This document shows positions 8,779 to 17,226 of a stretch of 64,000 bases of DNA, piece by piece (the first letter of the stretch is position 1; each line of letters opens with the position of its first letter). The translations under genes were made by a program, and so were the position numbers. Under the pieces are notes generated by a model. The model searched no databases and was not told the DNA's origin. It saw only the letters and a list, made by a program, of their open reading frames with translations. The stretch spans positions 1 to 64,000 of the forward strand of contig JAISMF010000063.1 of assembly GCA_031276865.1 (NCBI GenBank), in the 5' to 3' direction. The stretch is from Deltaproteobacteria bacterium (lineage in GTDB: Bacteria; Desulfobacterota; Desulfarculia; Adiutricales; Adiutricaceae).

Positions 8779-8805
8779 ATTATAACATTAAATTTTTTTT
8801 GTCAA
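8779..8805 (-). promoter_or_regulatory. Sigma70-like promoter facing the hydrogenase operon
   Basis: On the minus strand a perfect TTGACA (complement of 8800-8805) is separated by 15 bases from a perfect TATAAT (complement of 8779-8784). The spacer is slightly short and A/T-rich. It is the only consensus-quality promoter seen upstream of hydC. Confidence 0.55.
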
Positions 8806-9593
8806 ATATTATGTTTACAGTCCGGAACTCGTTGGGGAAGCCGGAGCTTTCCGCAGCCGGGCGGCCCCGGATCTGGGTTTCGGCTTGAAAAAGCCCGCCG
8901 TTCCGCCGGCGGGGCCGAGCCGGCGCCGCCGGAAGGCGGGGCCGGAGTGGAAATTTTTTTCCTTGACGGGGTATTTTAGGGAAAACATCGGCGGATATCA
9001 AGAAATTTTCGGGCGCCTCCGGTAAAATTTTAGCTCCGGCCTTTATTCGGGGCAAGCGGCCGGGGAGGGAGGGCGGCGGAAAAATAGTAATATTATATTT
9101 TGACAAGTATTTGACGGGATAAAAAATCGCTTTTTTTCCGGCGCGCCGGAAAACCGCGGAAATTTATTTACAAGAAATGATTGAAAAATCGGCGAGAATC
9201 AGGGCCGGAACGGGGGAGTTTCGCGCGCCGGAAAAGAAAAGGAAAAGGATGAGGGGGGAGAGGAAAGCGGGGAGGCGGGAAAACGGGGAGGCGGGACGGG
9301 CGCGGAGGAGGGGGGGGCGAGTCTCGAAGGGATTTGGGAAAATCTAGGCGTTGGCCGCCGTTTCGCGCCTGAACGCCGTTATTTCAAAACCGCGGACGTC
9401 ATTTTACGCCGAAACGGCGTCGTTTTCCCTGGGAAAGCGGCGCGGCGCGGCGGAAAGCCCCGGCGATTTTGGGAAAAGCGGCGCGGATTTTAAAAGGCGC
9501 CGGGGAGGGGCCGCCGTCGGAAAGACGGCGGCTTGATAGATTTTCCGGGCCGCGGGCCCAGGTCGCGGGAGGCTGGACCCCGTCTTTAAAGGC
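8806..9593. other. Gene-free stretch
   Basis: No supportable gene was seen. An open minus-strand frame at 8780-9106 has no family motifs and overlaps the promoter. A short A/T tract near 9090-9130 (tattatattttgacaag) might contain promoter elements but has no paired boxes at proper spacing. The rest is GC-rich non-coding sequence. Confidence 0.4.
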
Positions 9594-10736
9594 TTAAGCT
9601 TCGTTTTCCTCCGGACGGGCCTCGGGCGCCCGGCCGAAGAGGGCGGCGAGCCCCTCGGTTCCGGGGTCCCGGCCGAAGAGCTCCCTCCAAACTGCGCCCG
9701 ACTCCATGCAGAGGTAGACGATGGTTTCCGGGCCGAGGCGCGGGGAAAGGGCGTCTAAGAGAAGGCGGTACATTTTCAGGCGCAAAGGCCTGGGGTAGCG
9801 CGCTTTTCCGTCCGCGGCCCGCACGAACTCCGGGGTGAAAAGATCGGGGCTGAGGGCCAGGCGCTCTTTTTTCAGGGCGGGAAGGTAGCGGAAGCAGCCC
9901 AAAGAGATCCAGGCGATGGAACCCGGGTCCACCCGGCGGAAAATGGAGTCCACCGTCAGGCGGTACTCCCGCTCCCAGCCGGGAAAACACACCACGGGGT
10001 CGAAGTGGAAACCCACCCTCCAGCCCCGGTCGCTAAGACGCCCGGCGGCCTCTATCCGCTCCTTTAAAGGGGAGGCTCCGGACTCGTGGATCAGGGATAT
10101 CCGGGGGGCGTTCACGGAAAAGGAGAAGACCGATCGCCCCTTGTGCGGCAAATCAAGAAGATGCCCCACGTCCGCGTTCTTGCTCTTGAGCTCCAGAACC
10201 GCCCTCTTTTGGCGGGCGAATATTTCCACGAGCCTCTCCGCGAGCCCCGTCTCCCGATCGAAAAGAAGGGAGTCGGCGAACTCCCCGGTGGAGTACCTAA
10301 GGGATCCGGGGGTCTTTTTCTCCAGGTCCCCCAGCGCCGGACCCGGATTTTCCCCGAGAATCGGGCTTTCCCCGAGAATCGGGTTTTCCCCCGGCAACGG
10401 GTTTCCCCCCGGGCCCAATCTTTCCTCCAGCTCCCGTAAACCGTCTTCGACGTTTCCGAAGATTACCAGCGCTCCGGATCCCAAATAGGCCTCCAGGACG
10501 CAGTAGGAGCAGCCGAAGGGGCAGCCCTGGCCGAAGTGGAAGATGTTGAGCCCGCAGCAGGTGTGGCGGGGGGTGGCGGGGCAGGGGCGCAGAAAGGAGC
10601 CCCGGTGGCGGACGATTAAGAGGCTCCCTTTGGGGTGGAGGGGCCAGGCGGAGGGGGGGATGGAGTCGAAGAACTCGGCCGTCCTCCCTTTGAGGAGGGG
10701 ATGGGAGGCGAATTCCCTTTCGGCTTTGATTTCCAC
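9594..10736 (-). CDS. Spore-photoproduct-lyase-like radical SAM protein
   Basis: The 380-residue protein has a radical SAM cluster motif CxxxCxxC in FGQGCPFGCSYCVLEAY (about residues 70-85), which binds a [4Fe-4S] cluster and S-adenosylmethionine. The preceding HTCCGLNIFHFGQG, the segment STGEFADSLLFD and the later SVNAPRISLIHESGASPLKE are typical of the SplB-like family, which also occurs in non-spore-formers. SplB repairs UV spore photoproduct in DNA; the substrate of relatives outside spore-formers is uncertain. A low-complexity insertion near residues 112-130 (repeated GENPIL) is encoded by an 18-base tandem repeat. GTG start at 10734-10736 lies one base after the stop of the upstream ParB-like gene, so the two are probably co-translated. 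Confidence 0.75.
   Translation of the reverse strand: MEIKAEREFASHPLLKGRTAEFFDSIPPSAWPLHPKGSLLIVRHRGSFLRPCPATPRHTCCGLNIFHFGQGCPFGCSYCVLEAYLGSGALVIFGNVEDGLRELEERLGPGGNPLPGENPILGESPILGENPGPALGDLEKKTPGSLRYSTGEFADSLLFDRETGLAERLVEIFARQKRAVLELKSKNADVGHLLDLPHKGRSVFSFSVNAPRISLIHESGASPLKERIEAAGRLSDRGWRVGFHFDPVVCFPGWEREYRLTVDSIFRRVDPGSIAWISLGCFRYLPALKKERLALSPDLFTPEFVRAADGKARYPRPLRLKMYRLLLDALSPRLGPETIVYLCMESGAVWRELFGRDPGTEGLAALFGRAPEARPEENEA
10348..10401. repeat. Three tandem 18-base repeats inside the SplB-like gene
   Basis: Units at 10348-10365, 10366-10383 and 10384-10401 (the third diverged) share the form ttttccccgagaatcggg. As multiples of three they keep the frame and encode repeated PILGEN-like hexapeptides in a presumed surface loop. 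Confidence 0.8.
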
Positions 10737-10737
10737 C

Positions 10738-11742
10738 CTAATCCCACTCCGTTTCGAAAAGTTTTAAAAGAGTTCCGTCTTCCGCCAAGCCCTCCCGGAC
10801 CCGCTCCAGAGTTTCCCCGAGCTCCCTGGGGGAGGAGAATCTGATTTTTAGCGAGGCTTCCGGATCCTCCAGGCTGTCGTCGAGGGAGAGCGCCGTCTTC
10901 GGAGGAAGGCGGAGCTCTCTTATTCGGGCTCTCCTCTTCTGAAGGGTTTCGGCGAGCTTTGGAAATCTCATTCGGAAAAGCCTCCAGTGGACCTCCCCTT
11001 CGCTTACAGGCGGTTCGTCCGGAGGAAACTCCCGGGTGAGGAGTTTTTCCAGATCGGCCGCGTCCCTCAGTCTCAGGTCTCCGAGATACTCGAGCCATTG
11101 CCTTCTTCTCTGGCTTCCGGCGCCGACCCTTAGAAACAGCTTTAAAACCTCCTCCTTTTCCGCCGCGAAGAAGGACTCCATGGCCATGAGGTTTCCCAGA
11201 TCCAAACGGCCCCGGGCCAGGGCCTCCAGAAAAGGCGGGGGGAGAAGGGCGGCCCGGGCGGCCGCCTCGAAGCGCCTTTCCTGGCCCAGGGACATGAGGG
11301 AGAGCATCCTCTCGGTAAGCGGCCTGCCCCGGGTGTGTTTCAAGAGGGCCGCGGTCAGGGAGACCTCGGCCGGATTGAGGCCCCTTTCCAGGTTTTCCAG
11401 CGCGGCCAGTTCCAAGCCCGAGGGGTGGAGAAGGGCCTCGGGCTCTTCCGGGTGGCGAAAACACGGGCTTTCGTCCGGGGGAGGGGAAAGGAGGATCAAG
11501 GGCGCGCTCCGGAAGCCCAATTTTTTCAGGGCCCGGACGCGCCTGGCCCCGGAGAGGACCACCGGAAGGACCGGGGTGGGGGCCGCGACGATCGCTCTTA
11601 AGAGCCCCAGGGTCCCAAGCGAGCTTTCCAAAAGTTCGTCCTTTCGGGAATCCGGATACGAGAGCCTGAGAAAAAGGAGGTTCTCGATAGGCCAGAAAAC
11701 CGGAGCGAGGGCGGCGGCAAAAGGTCTGTCTTTAAGATCCAT
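10738..11742 (-). CDS. ParB/Srx-like domain protein paired with the SplB-like gene
   Basis: The 334-residue protein resembles the ParB N-terminal fold. GLLRAIVAAP is followed by PVVLSGARRVRALKKLGF, the counterpart of the 'GERRxRAaklaG' box, where the second Gly-Glu-Arg is Gly-Ala-Arg. Then comes ALENLERGLNPAEVSLTAAL, the counterpart of 'iENiqRedLnp.E.A'. The rest is helical and charged, without the usual ParB helix-turn-helix consensus in the expected strength. It is not next to parA or an origin, so a chromosome-partition role is unlikely. Its one-base spacing to the radical SAM gene suggests a joint, DNA-related function. This is an inference from fold similarity and operon structure. Confidence 0.5.
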   Translation of the reverse strand: MDLKDRPFAAALAPVFWPIENLLFLRLSYPDSRKDELLESSLGTLGLLRAIVAAPTPVLPVVLSGARRVRALKKLGFRSAPLILLSPPPDESPCFRHPEEPEALLHPSGLELAALENLERGLNPAEVSLTAALLKHTRGRPLTERMLSLMSLGQERRFEAAARAALLPPPFLEALARGRLDLGNLMAMESFFAAEKEEVLKLFLRVGAGSQRRRQWLEYLGDLRLRDAADLEKLLTREFPPDEPPVSEGEVHWRLFRMRFPKLAETLQKRRARIRELRLPPKTALSLDDSLEDPEASLKIRFSSPRELGETLERVREGLAEDGTLLKLFETEWD

Positions 11743-11908
11743 TGGAGGTTTCTTGTTCGTGGCTTAAGGCCGGGAAGGATAAGAAACGGCGCCGGCCGGG
11801 GTTTCCAAGTTTTAAGTGGTTCCGTTTTTCGAGTTTCAGGTCTTCCGGCGGATTTCCGGAAAAGCCCGGCGCGCGTGAAAAAATCAGCGGCGCGCGTTGT
11901 AAAACTCG

Positions 11909-12857
11909 TCAAAATGAAAATGAAGCTGTTTCAATGGGACGTGGACGACGGGATGACGATATGATGAAAGGCGCTTGGCGTGTTATTTTATTCGCTATGT
12001 GGAAGCGTGACGCCAATGCGGAGTAATCGTTTTTCAAAATCCGTGTCACAACCTCGTTCGCCAGAGCGTTAACCAGCCATGGTTGTCCTTCCGACCAATA
12101 CCACGCCCTCGCGAATGAAGATTCTTTAAAAATTCGCCCTGAGGCTTCACTGTGTCGCCGGTAAAGGATTTTTATTTCATTTGTTGAGAAATTTTTTAGG
12201 GAAAGTGACGCTTTTTTTATATTAAATTGGCTAGCGACTCCAAATGATTCTCCGTTAGGGCTAACTTTCGCCACATATTCTCTTATGTCCCTCATCCCGA
12301 CTAAAGCCATTGAAGCTGGAAATTTCGACATTTCCAAAATCATGGCGATTATTATACCCAAGGCGTATTTGACGTAAAAACGTGATTAGCGAGGAGTCGA
12401 TTAAACAATCGGCTTCATCGAAAAAGATTGTAAGTTCTTTATCAAGTTTAAAACAAATATCGTTTAAAAATCGTCTTACCCTAATTGACGCGTCAATCGC
12501 GTGTGACATATCGTTGGGGACCGCGAGGGAGGATAAAGATGGCAATCTCGAAGCGCGTGAAGAAATATTGATTTCAGAGACTATTCTTTTTATGGCCTCA
12601 TTAAAATCCGTTATGTCTTCGCGCGTTTCTAGGGAACAATATAAAGAGCGCATCTCGCCTTTTGAATTAATATCGTCGGTCAACGATTTTAACAGAGTCG
12701 TCTTTCCGGATCGCCGCGGCGCGTGTATGACGAAATAAGATTTTTCTTTTATCATCTCGTCCACGTCCGGTAAACGCTCTAAAACAGGCAGCATATAGCG
12801 CGAAGAGGGTGCGCATGGACCAGTGGCGTTAAATATTTTGATAGGGGATTGATTCAT
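11909..12857 (-). pseudogene. AAA-like ATPase (paralogue of the 34-36 kb gene), frameshifted and truncated
   Basis: The 5' part (12857 leftward) encodes IKIFNATGPC, then FVIHAPRRSGKTTLLKSL (Walker A) and ELTIFFDEADCL (Walker B). It aligns closely with the ATPase gene at 34626-35846. After LRQIRLGYNNRHDFGN the homology jumps to another frame (FPASMALVGMRDIREY ... SEGQPWLVNALANEVV), so there is a frameshift at about 12320-12345. Homology ends near 11990; the winged-helix and C-terminal nuclease parts are missing. A good ribosome site (AGGAGG) precedes ATG 12855-12857, so a truncated product may still be made. The family couples a STAND/AAA-like ATPase to a PD-(D/E)XK nuclease; function is unknown. 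Confidence 0.8.
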
Positions 12858-13062
12858 GTTTCCTCCTAAGATGATTTATGTCGCCTTTCGAGATCTACAA
12901 TGTCGACAAATAAAATCAACTAGAAAATAATGGTTAGTTAATATTCAATCTTTTCGTGCATTTTTTTTAATTAAGCGATCGCGAAAAGCGAGATTGTTTA
13001 GATTAGATGTCGAATAAAATACCCGTTCGCCTAAGCGCCCGCTGAATATCCGTTTTTAGAAA

Positions 13063-13084
13063 GGGGCGCGGCCGCGGGCGCCCC
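13063..13084 (-). terminator. GC hairpin after ridA
   Basis: An inverted repeat with a 7-bp stem (ggggcgc with gcgcccc) lies 28 bases past the ridA stop. On the minus strand it is followed by tttctaaaaacgg, a poor T-tract. It may be a weak terminator. Confidence 0.4.
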
Positions 13085-13112
13085 AAATAGAAACGTTTTT
13101 ATTTTCGGGATT

Positions 13113-13487
13113 CTAGAGTTCCGCGATGGCGTCTATTTCCACCCGGGCGTTTTTGGGGAGGGCCGCCACCTGGACGGTCGCCCTGGCCGGATACGGCTCC
13201 TTGAAAAAGGAGGCGTAGATCTCGTTGGCCTTGGGGAAGTCGGCCATGTCCGTTAAAAAAATTCCCACTCTCACCACTTTGTCCATGGAGCTGCCCGCCT
13301 CCTCCAAGATGTTTTTGATGTTGGTCAAGGACTGCCTCACCTCGCCTTCTATGGTTTCGGGAAGCCGGTCCCCGCCCGGGGGGAAGGGAAGTTGGCCGGA
13401 GACGAAGACGAGCCCTCCGGAGACGATCGCCTGGGAATAGGCGCCGATGGCCGCCGGGGCCAGATCCGTTTTAACGCTTTTAGGCAT
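13113..13487 (-). CDS. ridA: RidA (YjgF/YER057c) family enamine/imine deaminase
   Basis: The 124-residue protein fits the RidA family length. RidA hydrolyses reactive enamines/imines such as 2-aminoacrylate, releasing ammonia and protecting PLP enzymes. Visible family features are AIGAYSQAIVSGGLVFVSGQLP at the N-terminus, VRQSLTNIKNILEEAGSS in the middle, and PARATVQVAALPKNARVEIDA at the C-terminus. The last holds the conserved Arg that binds the substrate carboxylate. AGGAGTGATAAATC precedes the ATG. It is a stand-alone minus-strand gene just downstream of the uppS-purB pair. PLP lyases that generate aminoacrylate (PatB-type, cystathionine lyases, CysK) are encoded further along the window. 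Confidence 0.93.
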   Translation of the reverse strand: MPKSVKTDLAPAAIGAYSQAIVSGGLVFVSGQLPFPPGGDRLPETIEGEVRQSLTNIKNILEEAGSSMDKVVRVGIFLTDMADFPKANEIYASFFKEPYPARATVQVAALPKNARVEIDAIAEL

Positions 13488-13611
13488 GATTTATCACTCC
13501 TTTTTTGTTTTTGACGCGTGAAAAATAATAAAGTTTGAAGCCTCCGCCCTTTTTCAAGACCTTTTCCGCCGCCCGCGCTTTCCGCGGCGCGTCTTTTTTA
13601 GGCAAAGGCGC

Positions 13612-14346
13612 TCACCTTCCGAAGCGTCTGGTCCTGGCCGCGAAATCCTCCACGGCCTTGGAAAGCTCCCCGGGCGTGAAGTCCGGCCACAAGGTGTCGG
13701 TGAAATAGAGCTCCGCGTAGACCAGATGCCAGAGAAGGAAGTTGGAGACGCGTTTCTCGCCGCCGGTGCGGATGAGGAGATCCACGTCGGGAAGGGCGCC
13801 CGTCCAGAGAAGGGAGCGGAAAAGGTCCTCGTCCACCTCTTGCGGGCTCGTCTCCCCTTTTTTCGTTTTTTCGGAGAGGAGGCGGGCGGCCCGGACCATC
13901 TCCGCCCGGGAGCCGTAGGAGAGGGCCAGGGTGAGGGTGACGCCGCGGTTGTTCCGGGTGGCCCTCATGGCGTCCGCCAGGGCTTTTCGGGATTCGCGGG
14001 GGAGCTTTTCCAGATCGCCCACGGCGTTCAAGCGCACCCCCTCCCTTAGGAGCTCCTCGGTTTCCGAGTCCAGGTACTCGACTAACAGGGTGAAGAGCCT
14101 GTCCACCTCGGATTGGTCCCTATGCCAGTTTTCCGAGGAGAAGGTGTAGAGGGTGAGGAAGGCGATCCCCATGGAATGGGCGGCTTTCAGGATCTCCCTG
14201 ACCGGTTCGGCGCCGGCCTTGTGCCCCTCCGAGCGGGGCAGGCCCCGGGCCTCGGCCCAGCGGCCGTTTCCGTCCATGATGATGGCCACGTGCCCGGGGA
14301 TTCTCGACCCCTCGGGCCCGCGCTCTTCCGGTTGGCTTCCGGTCAT
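13612..14346 (-). CDS. uppS: Isoprenyl transferase, undecaprenyl diphosphate synthase
   Basis: UppS adds isopentenyl units to farnesyl diphosphate to make the C55 lipid carrier for cell-wall and O-antigen precursors. Family motifs are HVAIIMDGNGRWAEARGLPR with the catalytic Asp, SEGHKAG, LTLYTFSSENWHRDQSEV, LSYGSRAEMV and LLIRTGGEKRVSNFLLWHL, followed by ELYFTDTLWPDF. The start was placed at ATG 14344-14346 (MTGSQPEERG). It overlaps the purB stop as ATGA, indicating translational coupling, and gives 244 residues, close to the usual 240-255. Without this choice the protein would carry an unusual basic extension overlapping purB further. Confidence 0.95.
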   Translation of the reverse strand: MTGSQPEERGPEGSRIPGHVAIIMDGNGRWAEARGLPRSEGHKAGAEPVREILKAAHSMGIAFLTLYTFSSENWHRDQSEVDRLFTLLVEYLDSETEELLREGVRLNAVGDLEKLPRESRKALADAMRATRNNRGVTLTLALSYGSRAEMVRAARLLSEKTKKGETSPQEVDEDLFRSLLWTGALPDVDLLIRTGGEKRVSNFLLWHLVYAELYFTDTLWPDFTPGELSKAVEDFAARTRRFGR

Positions 14347-15644
14347 TTTCCGAGGCCGCGTTCCAGGATGGCGGGCGCCCATTTGGCGAAGCGGTCCGGC
14401 TGGAAGATCTCTTCGATCTCGGTCGGGTTCAGGTGGGATCTTATCTCCTGGGACTCCAAAACGAGGGTCTTGAAGTCCAGACCCAGATCCTTGGCCATGA
14501 GGGCGGGATTCTGCACCAGGCGGTAGGCCTGGACGCGGCTTAGGCCTTTGGCGCAGAGGGCTAAAAGGAGCTCCTGGGAGTGGTAGAGGCCTCCCGTGAG
14601 GTTCAGGTTCCGCTCCACCATCTCGGGCTTGACGACCAGGTTCCGCACGAGCCCCGCCGCCCTGTGGAGGGCGTAGTCCGCGAGGATGGTCGCGTCCGGG
14701 GCTATCACCCTCTCCACCGAGCTGTGGCTTATGTCCCTTTCGTGCCAGAGCGCCACGTCGTCCAAGGCCGCCTCCCCGTAGGCCTTGAGCAGGCGGGCGA
14801 GCCCCGTGATGTTTTCGGCCCCCACGGGGTTCTTTTTATGGGGCATGGCCGAGGATCCCTTCTGCCCGGGGCCGAAGGCCTCCTCCGCCTCCCCCACCTC
14901 GGTGCGGGCGAGGTGCCGCGCCTCCACGGCCAGCCGCTCCAAAGACGCGCCCAGGAGGCTCAAGGCCAGGAAGAACTCGGCGTGCACGTCCCGGGGGACC
15001 ACCTGGGTGCTCACCGGCGCGGGTTTGAGGCCCAGATACCCGAGCGCCCTCTCCTCCAATTCCGGCGAGATGGAGCGGGCGCTGTAGTTTCCCACCGGTC
15101 CGGAGATCTTTCCCAGGGAGAGGTTCTCTTTGAGGTTTTCCAGGCGCCTTTGGTGCCTTTTGAACTCGGAGGCGTGGGAGGCGAACTTGAGCCCCAGGGG
15201 GGTGGGCTCGGCGTGGACGCCGTGGCTGCGGCCGATGGAGAGGAGGGAGATGTTTTTCAAGCTTTTGTCCGCCAGGGCGGCGACGAGTCCGGCGAGCTCC
15301 TCTTCTATAATTCCCAGGGCCTCCAACAGCCTCAAAGCCAGGGAGCTGTCCAGGATGTCCGAGGAGGTGAGGCCGAAGTGGAAGAAGCGTCCGGCCGGGC
15401 CCACCTTCTCCTCCACGGAGGTGATGAAGGCCACCACGTCGTGGTTCACCTCGGATTCGATTTCCCGGATCCTCCGGACGTCGAAGGCCGCCTTCTCCAA
15501 AATCTCCCGGGCCTCGGCCGCGGGGACGAGCCCCAGCTCGCCCTGGGCCCGGGTCACCGCCAGCTCCACTTTCAGCCAGCTGCGGTACTGGTTTTCCAGG
15601 GTCCAGACGGCGCCCATCTTCTCCCGGGTGTAGCGTTCGAGCAT
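14343..15644 (-). CDS. purB: Adenylosuccinate lyase
   Basis: PurB cleaves SAICAR and adenylosuccinate with release of fumarate, two steps of purine synthesis. The 433-residue protein shows the fumarase/aspartase superfamily signature GSSAMPHKKNPVGAEN (the flexible serine loop). It also has TSSDILDSSLALRL, the His region GRSHGVHAEPTPLGLKFA, and the N-terminal YTREKMGAVWTLENQYRSW typical of the bacterial PurB type. Length is normal. It is followed by uppS with a four-base overlap, so the two are likely one transcript although they are functionally unrelated. Confidence 0.96.
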   Translation of the reverse strand: MLERYTREKMGAVWTLENQYRSWLKVELAVTRAQGELGLVPAAEAREILEKAAFDVRRIREIESEVNHDVVAFITSVEEKVGPAGRFFHFGLTSSDILDSSLALRLLEALGIIEEELAGLVAALADKSLKNISLLSIGRSHGVHAEPTPLGLKFASHASEFKRHQRRLENLKENLSLGKISGPVGNYSARSISPELEERALGYLGLKPAPVSTQVVPRDVHAEFFLALSLLGASLERLAVEARHLARTEVGEAEEAFGPGQKGSSAMPHKKNPVGAENITGLARLLKAYGEAALDDVALWHERDISHSSVERVIAPDATILADYALHRAAGLVRNLVVKPEMVERNLNLTGGLYHSQELLLALCAKGLSRVQAYRLVQNPALMAKDLGLDFKTLVLESQEIRSHLNPTEIEEIFQPDRFAKWAPAILERGLGK

Positions 15645-15738
15645 GTTTTTTCCTTTCGGCTTTCTTCCTTCCCTCCGCCTTGGATCCGGGGGGGTGAAAT
15701 TACGCTTTTCCGTCTCCTCCCCGCCTTTTTGCGGAAAG

Positions 15739-15764
15739 GTCCGGGCGCCCTCCGGCGCCCGGAC
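15739..15764. other. Perfect 11-bp hairpin between miaB and purB
   Basis: Bases 15739-15749 pair with 15754-15764 around a four-base loop. No T-tract follows on the minus strand, so it is more likely an mRNA-processing or stability hairpin than a strong terminator. Confidence 0.5.
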
Positions 15765-15803
15765 CCCTTCTCCGGGGAGAGGCCGGAAATTTCAAGGTTT
15801 TTT

Positions 15804-17189
15804 TTACAGGGCTCCGGCCTGGGCGGGCGGAGGGGTGAGCTCGCCTAAAAGGCTCACGGGCCCGGCCCGGGTGATCAAGACGTCCGTCTCCCTGCCCAGA
15901 AGGGAGGGGTCCCCGAAAAAGTTCACGATCTTGTTGCCGCCGCTCCTTCCGGTGAGCTGGCCCGCCTCCCGGCCGGGGCCTTCGGGGAGGACTTTGAGGA
16001 CGCGTCCGACGAGCCCGCGGTTTATGGAAAGGGATATCTCCCGCTGGATTTTCAAAAGGGCCTCCAGGCGCCGGGCCTTCTCCTCTTCCGGCACCTTCCC
16101 CTCCATCCCCGCCCCCCGGGTGCCGGGGCGGTCGCTGTAGCGGAAGGCGAAGAGGGAGTCGAAGCGGATTTCCCGTACGGCCTCGAGGGTCAGTTGGAAG
16201 TCCGCGGCGCTCTCGCCTGGAAAACCGCAGATGACGTCCGCGGAGAGGGCCAAGTCCGGCCGGGCCGAGCGTAGGGCCCGAACCGTCTCCAGGTATCTTT
16301 GGTAGCCGTAGCCCCGGCCCATGGCTTTCAAGATTCCGTCGGAACCCGACTGCAAGGGGAGATGCAGGTGCGGGCACAGGGTTTTAAGGGAGCGGAAGGC
16401 CTCGATTAGCTCGCCGGGGAAATTTTTGGGATGCGAGGTGGTGAAGCGCAGCCGGAGGAGCCCGGAAAGGGCGTCCAGGTCTCTTAAAAGGCTTGCGAAG
16501 GGGTTGGGTTCCTTGTCGCCCCGGCTTGAATCCCTTCCGTAGGAGTTGACGTTCTGGCCCAGGAGGACTATTTCGACGGCGCCCGTTTCCGTTAAGGCGC
16601 GGGCCTCCTTTAAGACCTCCTCCCGCGGGCGGCTGCGCTCCCTGCCCCTGGTTTTGGGCACCACGCAGTAGGCGCAGAAGTTGTCGCAGCCCTCCATCAC
16701 CGTCACGAAGGCCGAGACGGGGGCCTTTCTTCCGATCCCCCTCCCCGCGGGCGGGGGGGGGTAGACCAGGGATTCGGGAAGCCTTTCCGCGGGCCCGGGA
16801 TCCCCCAGGAGCACCGCCGGAAAACCGTGGGGGGAGTCCCCCTCCAGGATGAGGGGCACCTCCGGGAGCCGGCGGGGTCCCACCACCAGATCCAGAAAGG
16901 GGAGGGTCTCCAGGATCCGGGCCCCCTCGTGTTCGGCCACGCAGCCGCCCAGGCCTAAAATCAAGGAGGGGTTCCGCTTTTTCAGGGATCTCAGCTCCCG
17001 CAACCTGGCGATCACCCGGGCCGCGGCCTTCTCCCGCACCGCGCAGGTGTTGAGGAAGACCAGAGCGCTCTCCTCGGGGTCCGCGGCCTCCTCCCAGCCC
17101 CGGCTCCGTAAAAGCCGGGAGAGGCGGTCGGAATCGTAGACGTTCATCTGGCAGCCGAAGGTGAGGATGTGGAAGCGGCGGGGGCTCAT
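15804..17189 (-). CDS. miaB: tRNA-2-methylthio-N6-dimethylallyladenosine synthase
   Basis: MiaB is a radical SAM methylthiotransferase that makes ms2i6A at position 37 of tRNAs. The 461-residue protein has all three modules. The N-terminal UPF0004 domain has its three cluster cysteines (FGCQMN, NTCAVREKA, LGGCVAEHEG). The radical SAM domain carries EGCDNFCAYCVVPKTRGRE, the CxxxCxxC motif. The C-terminal TRAM domain is at about 385-450. NTCAVREKA is characteristic of MiaB rather than RimO or MtaB. The gene starts at ATG 17187-17189 and lies 37 bases after the exported-flavodoxin stop codon. Confidence 0.95.
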   Translation of the reverse strand: MSPRRFHILTFGCQMNVYDSDRLSRLLRSRGWEEAADPEESALVFLNTCAVREKAAARVIARLRELRSLKKRNPSLILGLGGCVAEHEGARILETLPFLDLVVGPRRLPEVPLILEGDSPHGFPAVLLGDPGPAERLPESLVYPPPPAGRGIGRKAPVSAFVTVMEGCDNFCAYCVVPKTRGRERSRPREEVLKEARALTETGAVEIVLLGQNVNSYGRDSSRGDKEPNPFASLLRDLDALSGLLRLRFTTSHPKNFPGELIEAFRSLKTLCPHLHLPLQSGSDGILKAMGRGYGYQRYLETVRALRSARPDLALSADVICGFPGESAADFQLTLEAVREIRFDSLFAFRYSDRPGTRGAGMEGKVPEEEKARRLEALLKIQREISLSINRGLVGRVLKVLPEGPGREAGQLTGRSGGNKIVNFFGDPSLLGRETDVLITRAGPVSLLGELTPPPAQAGAL

Positions 17190-17226
17190 GGGACGGTCGA
17201 GGGGGGCGCTGGGGTTCGCGGGGCGG

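Noticed and set aside
8780-9106. A 108-codon minus-strand open frame upstream of hydC
   Set aside because: It overlaps the best promoter, has biased Pro/Arg composition and no recognisable motif.
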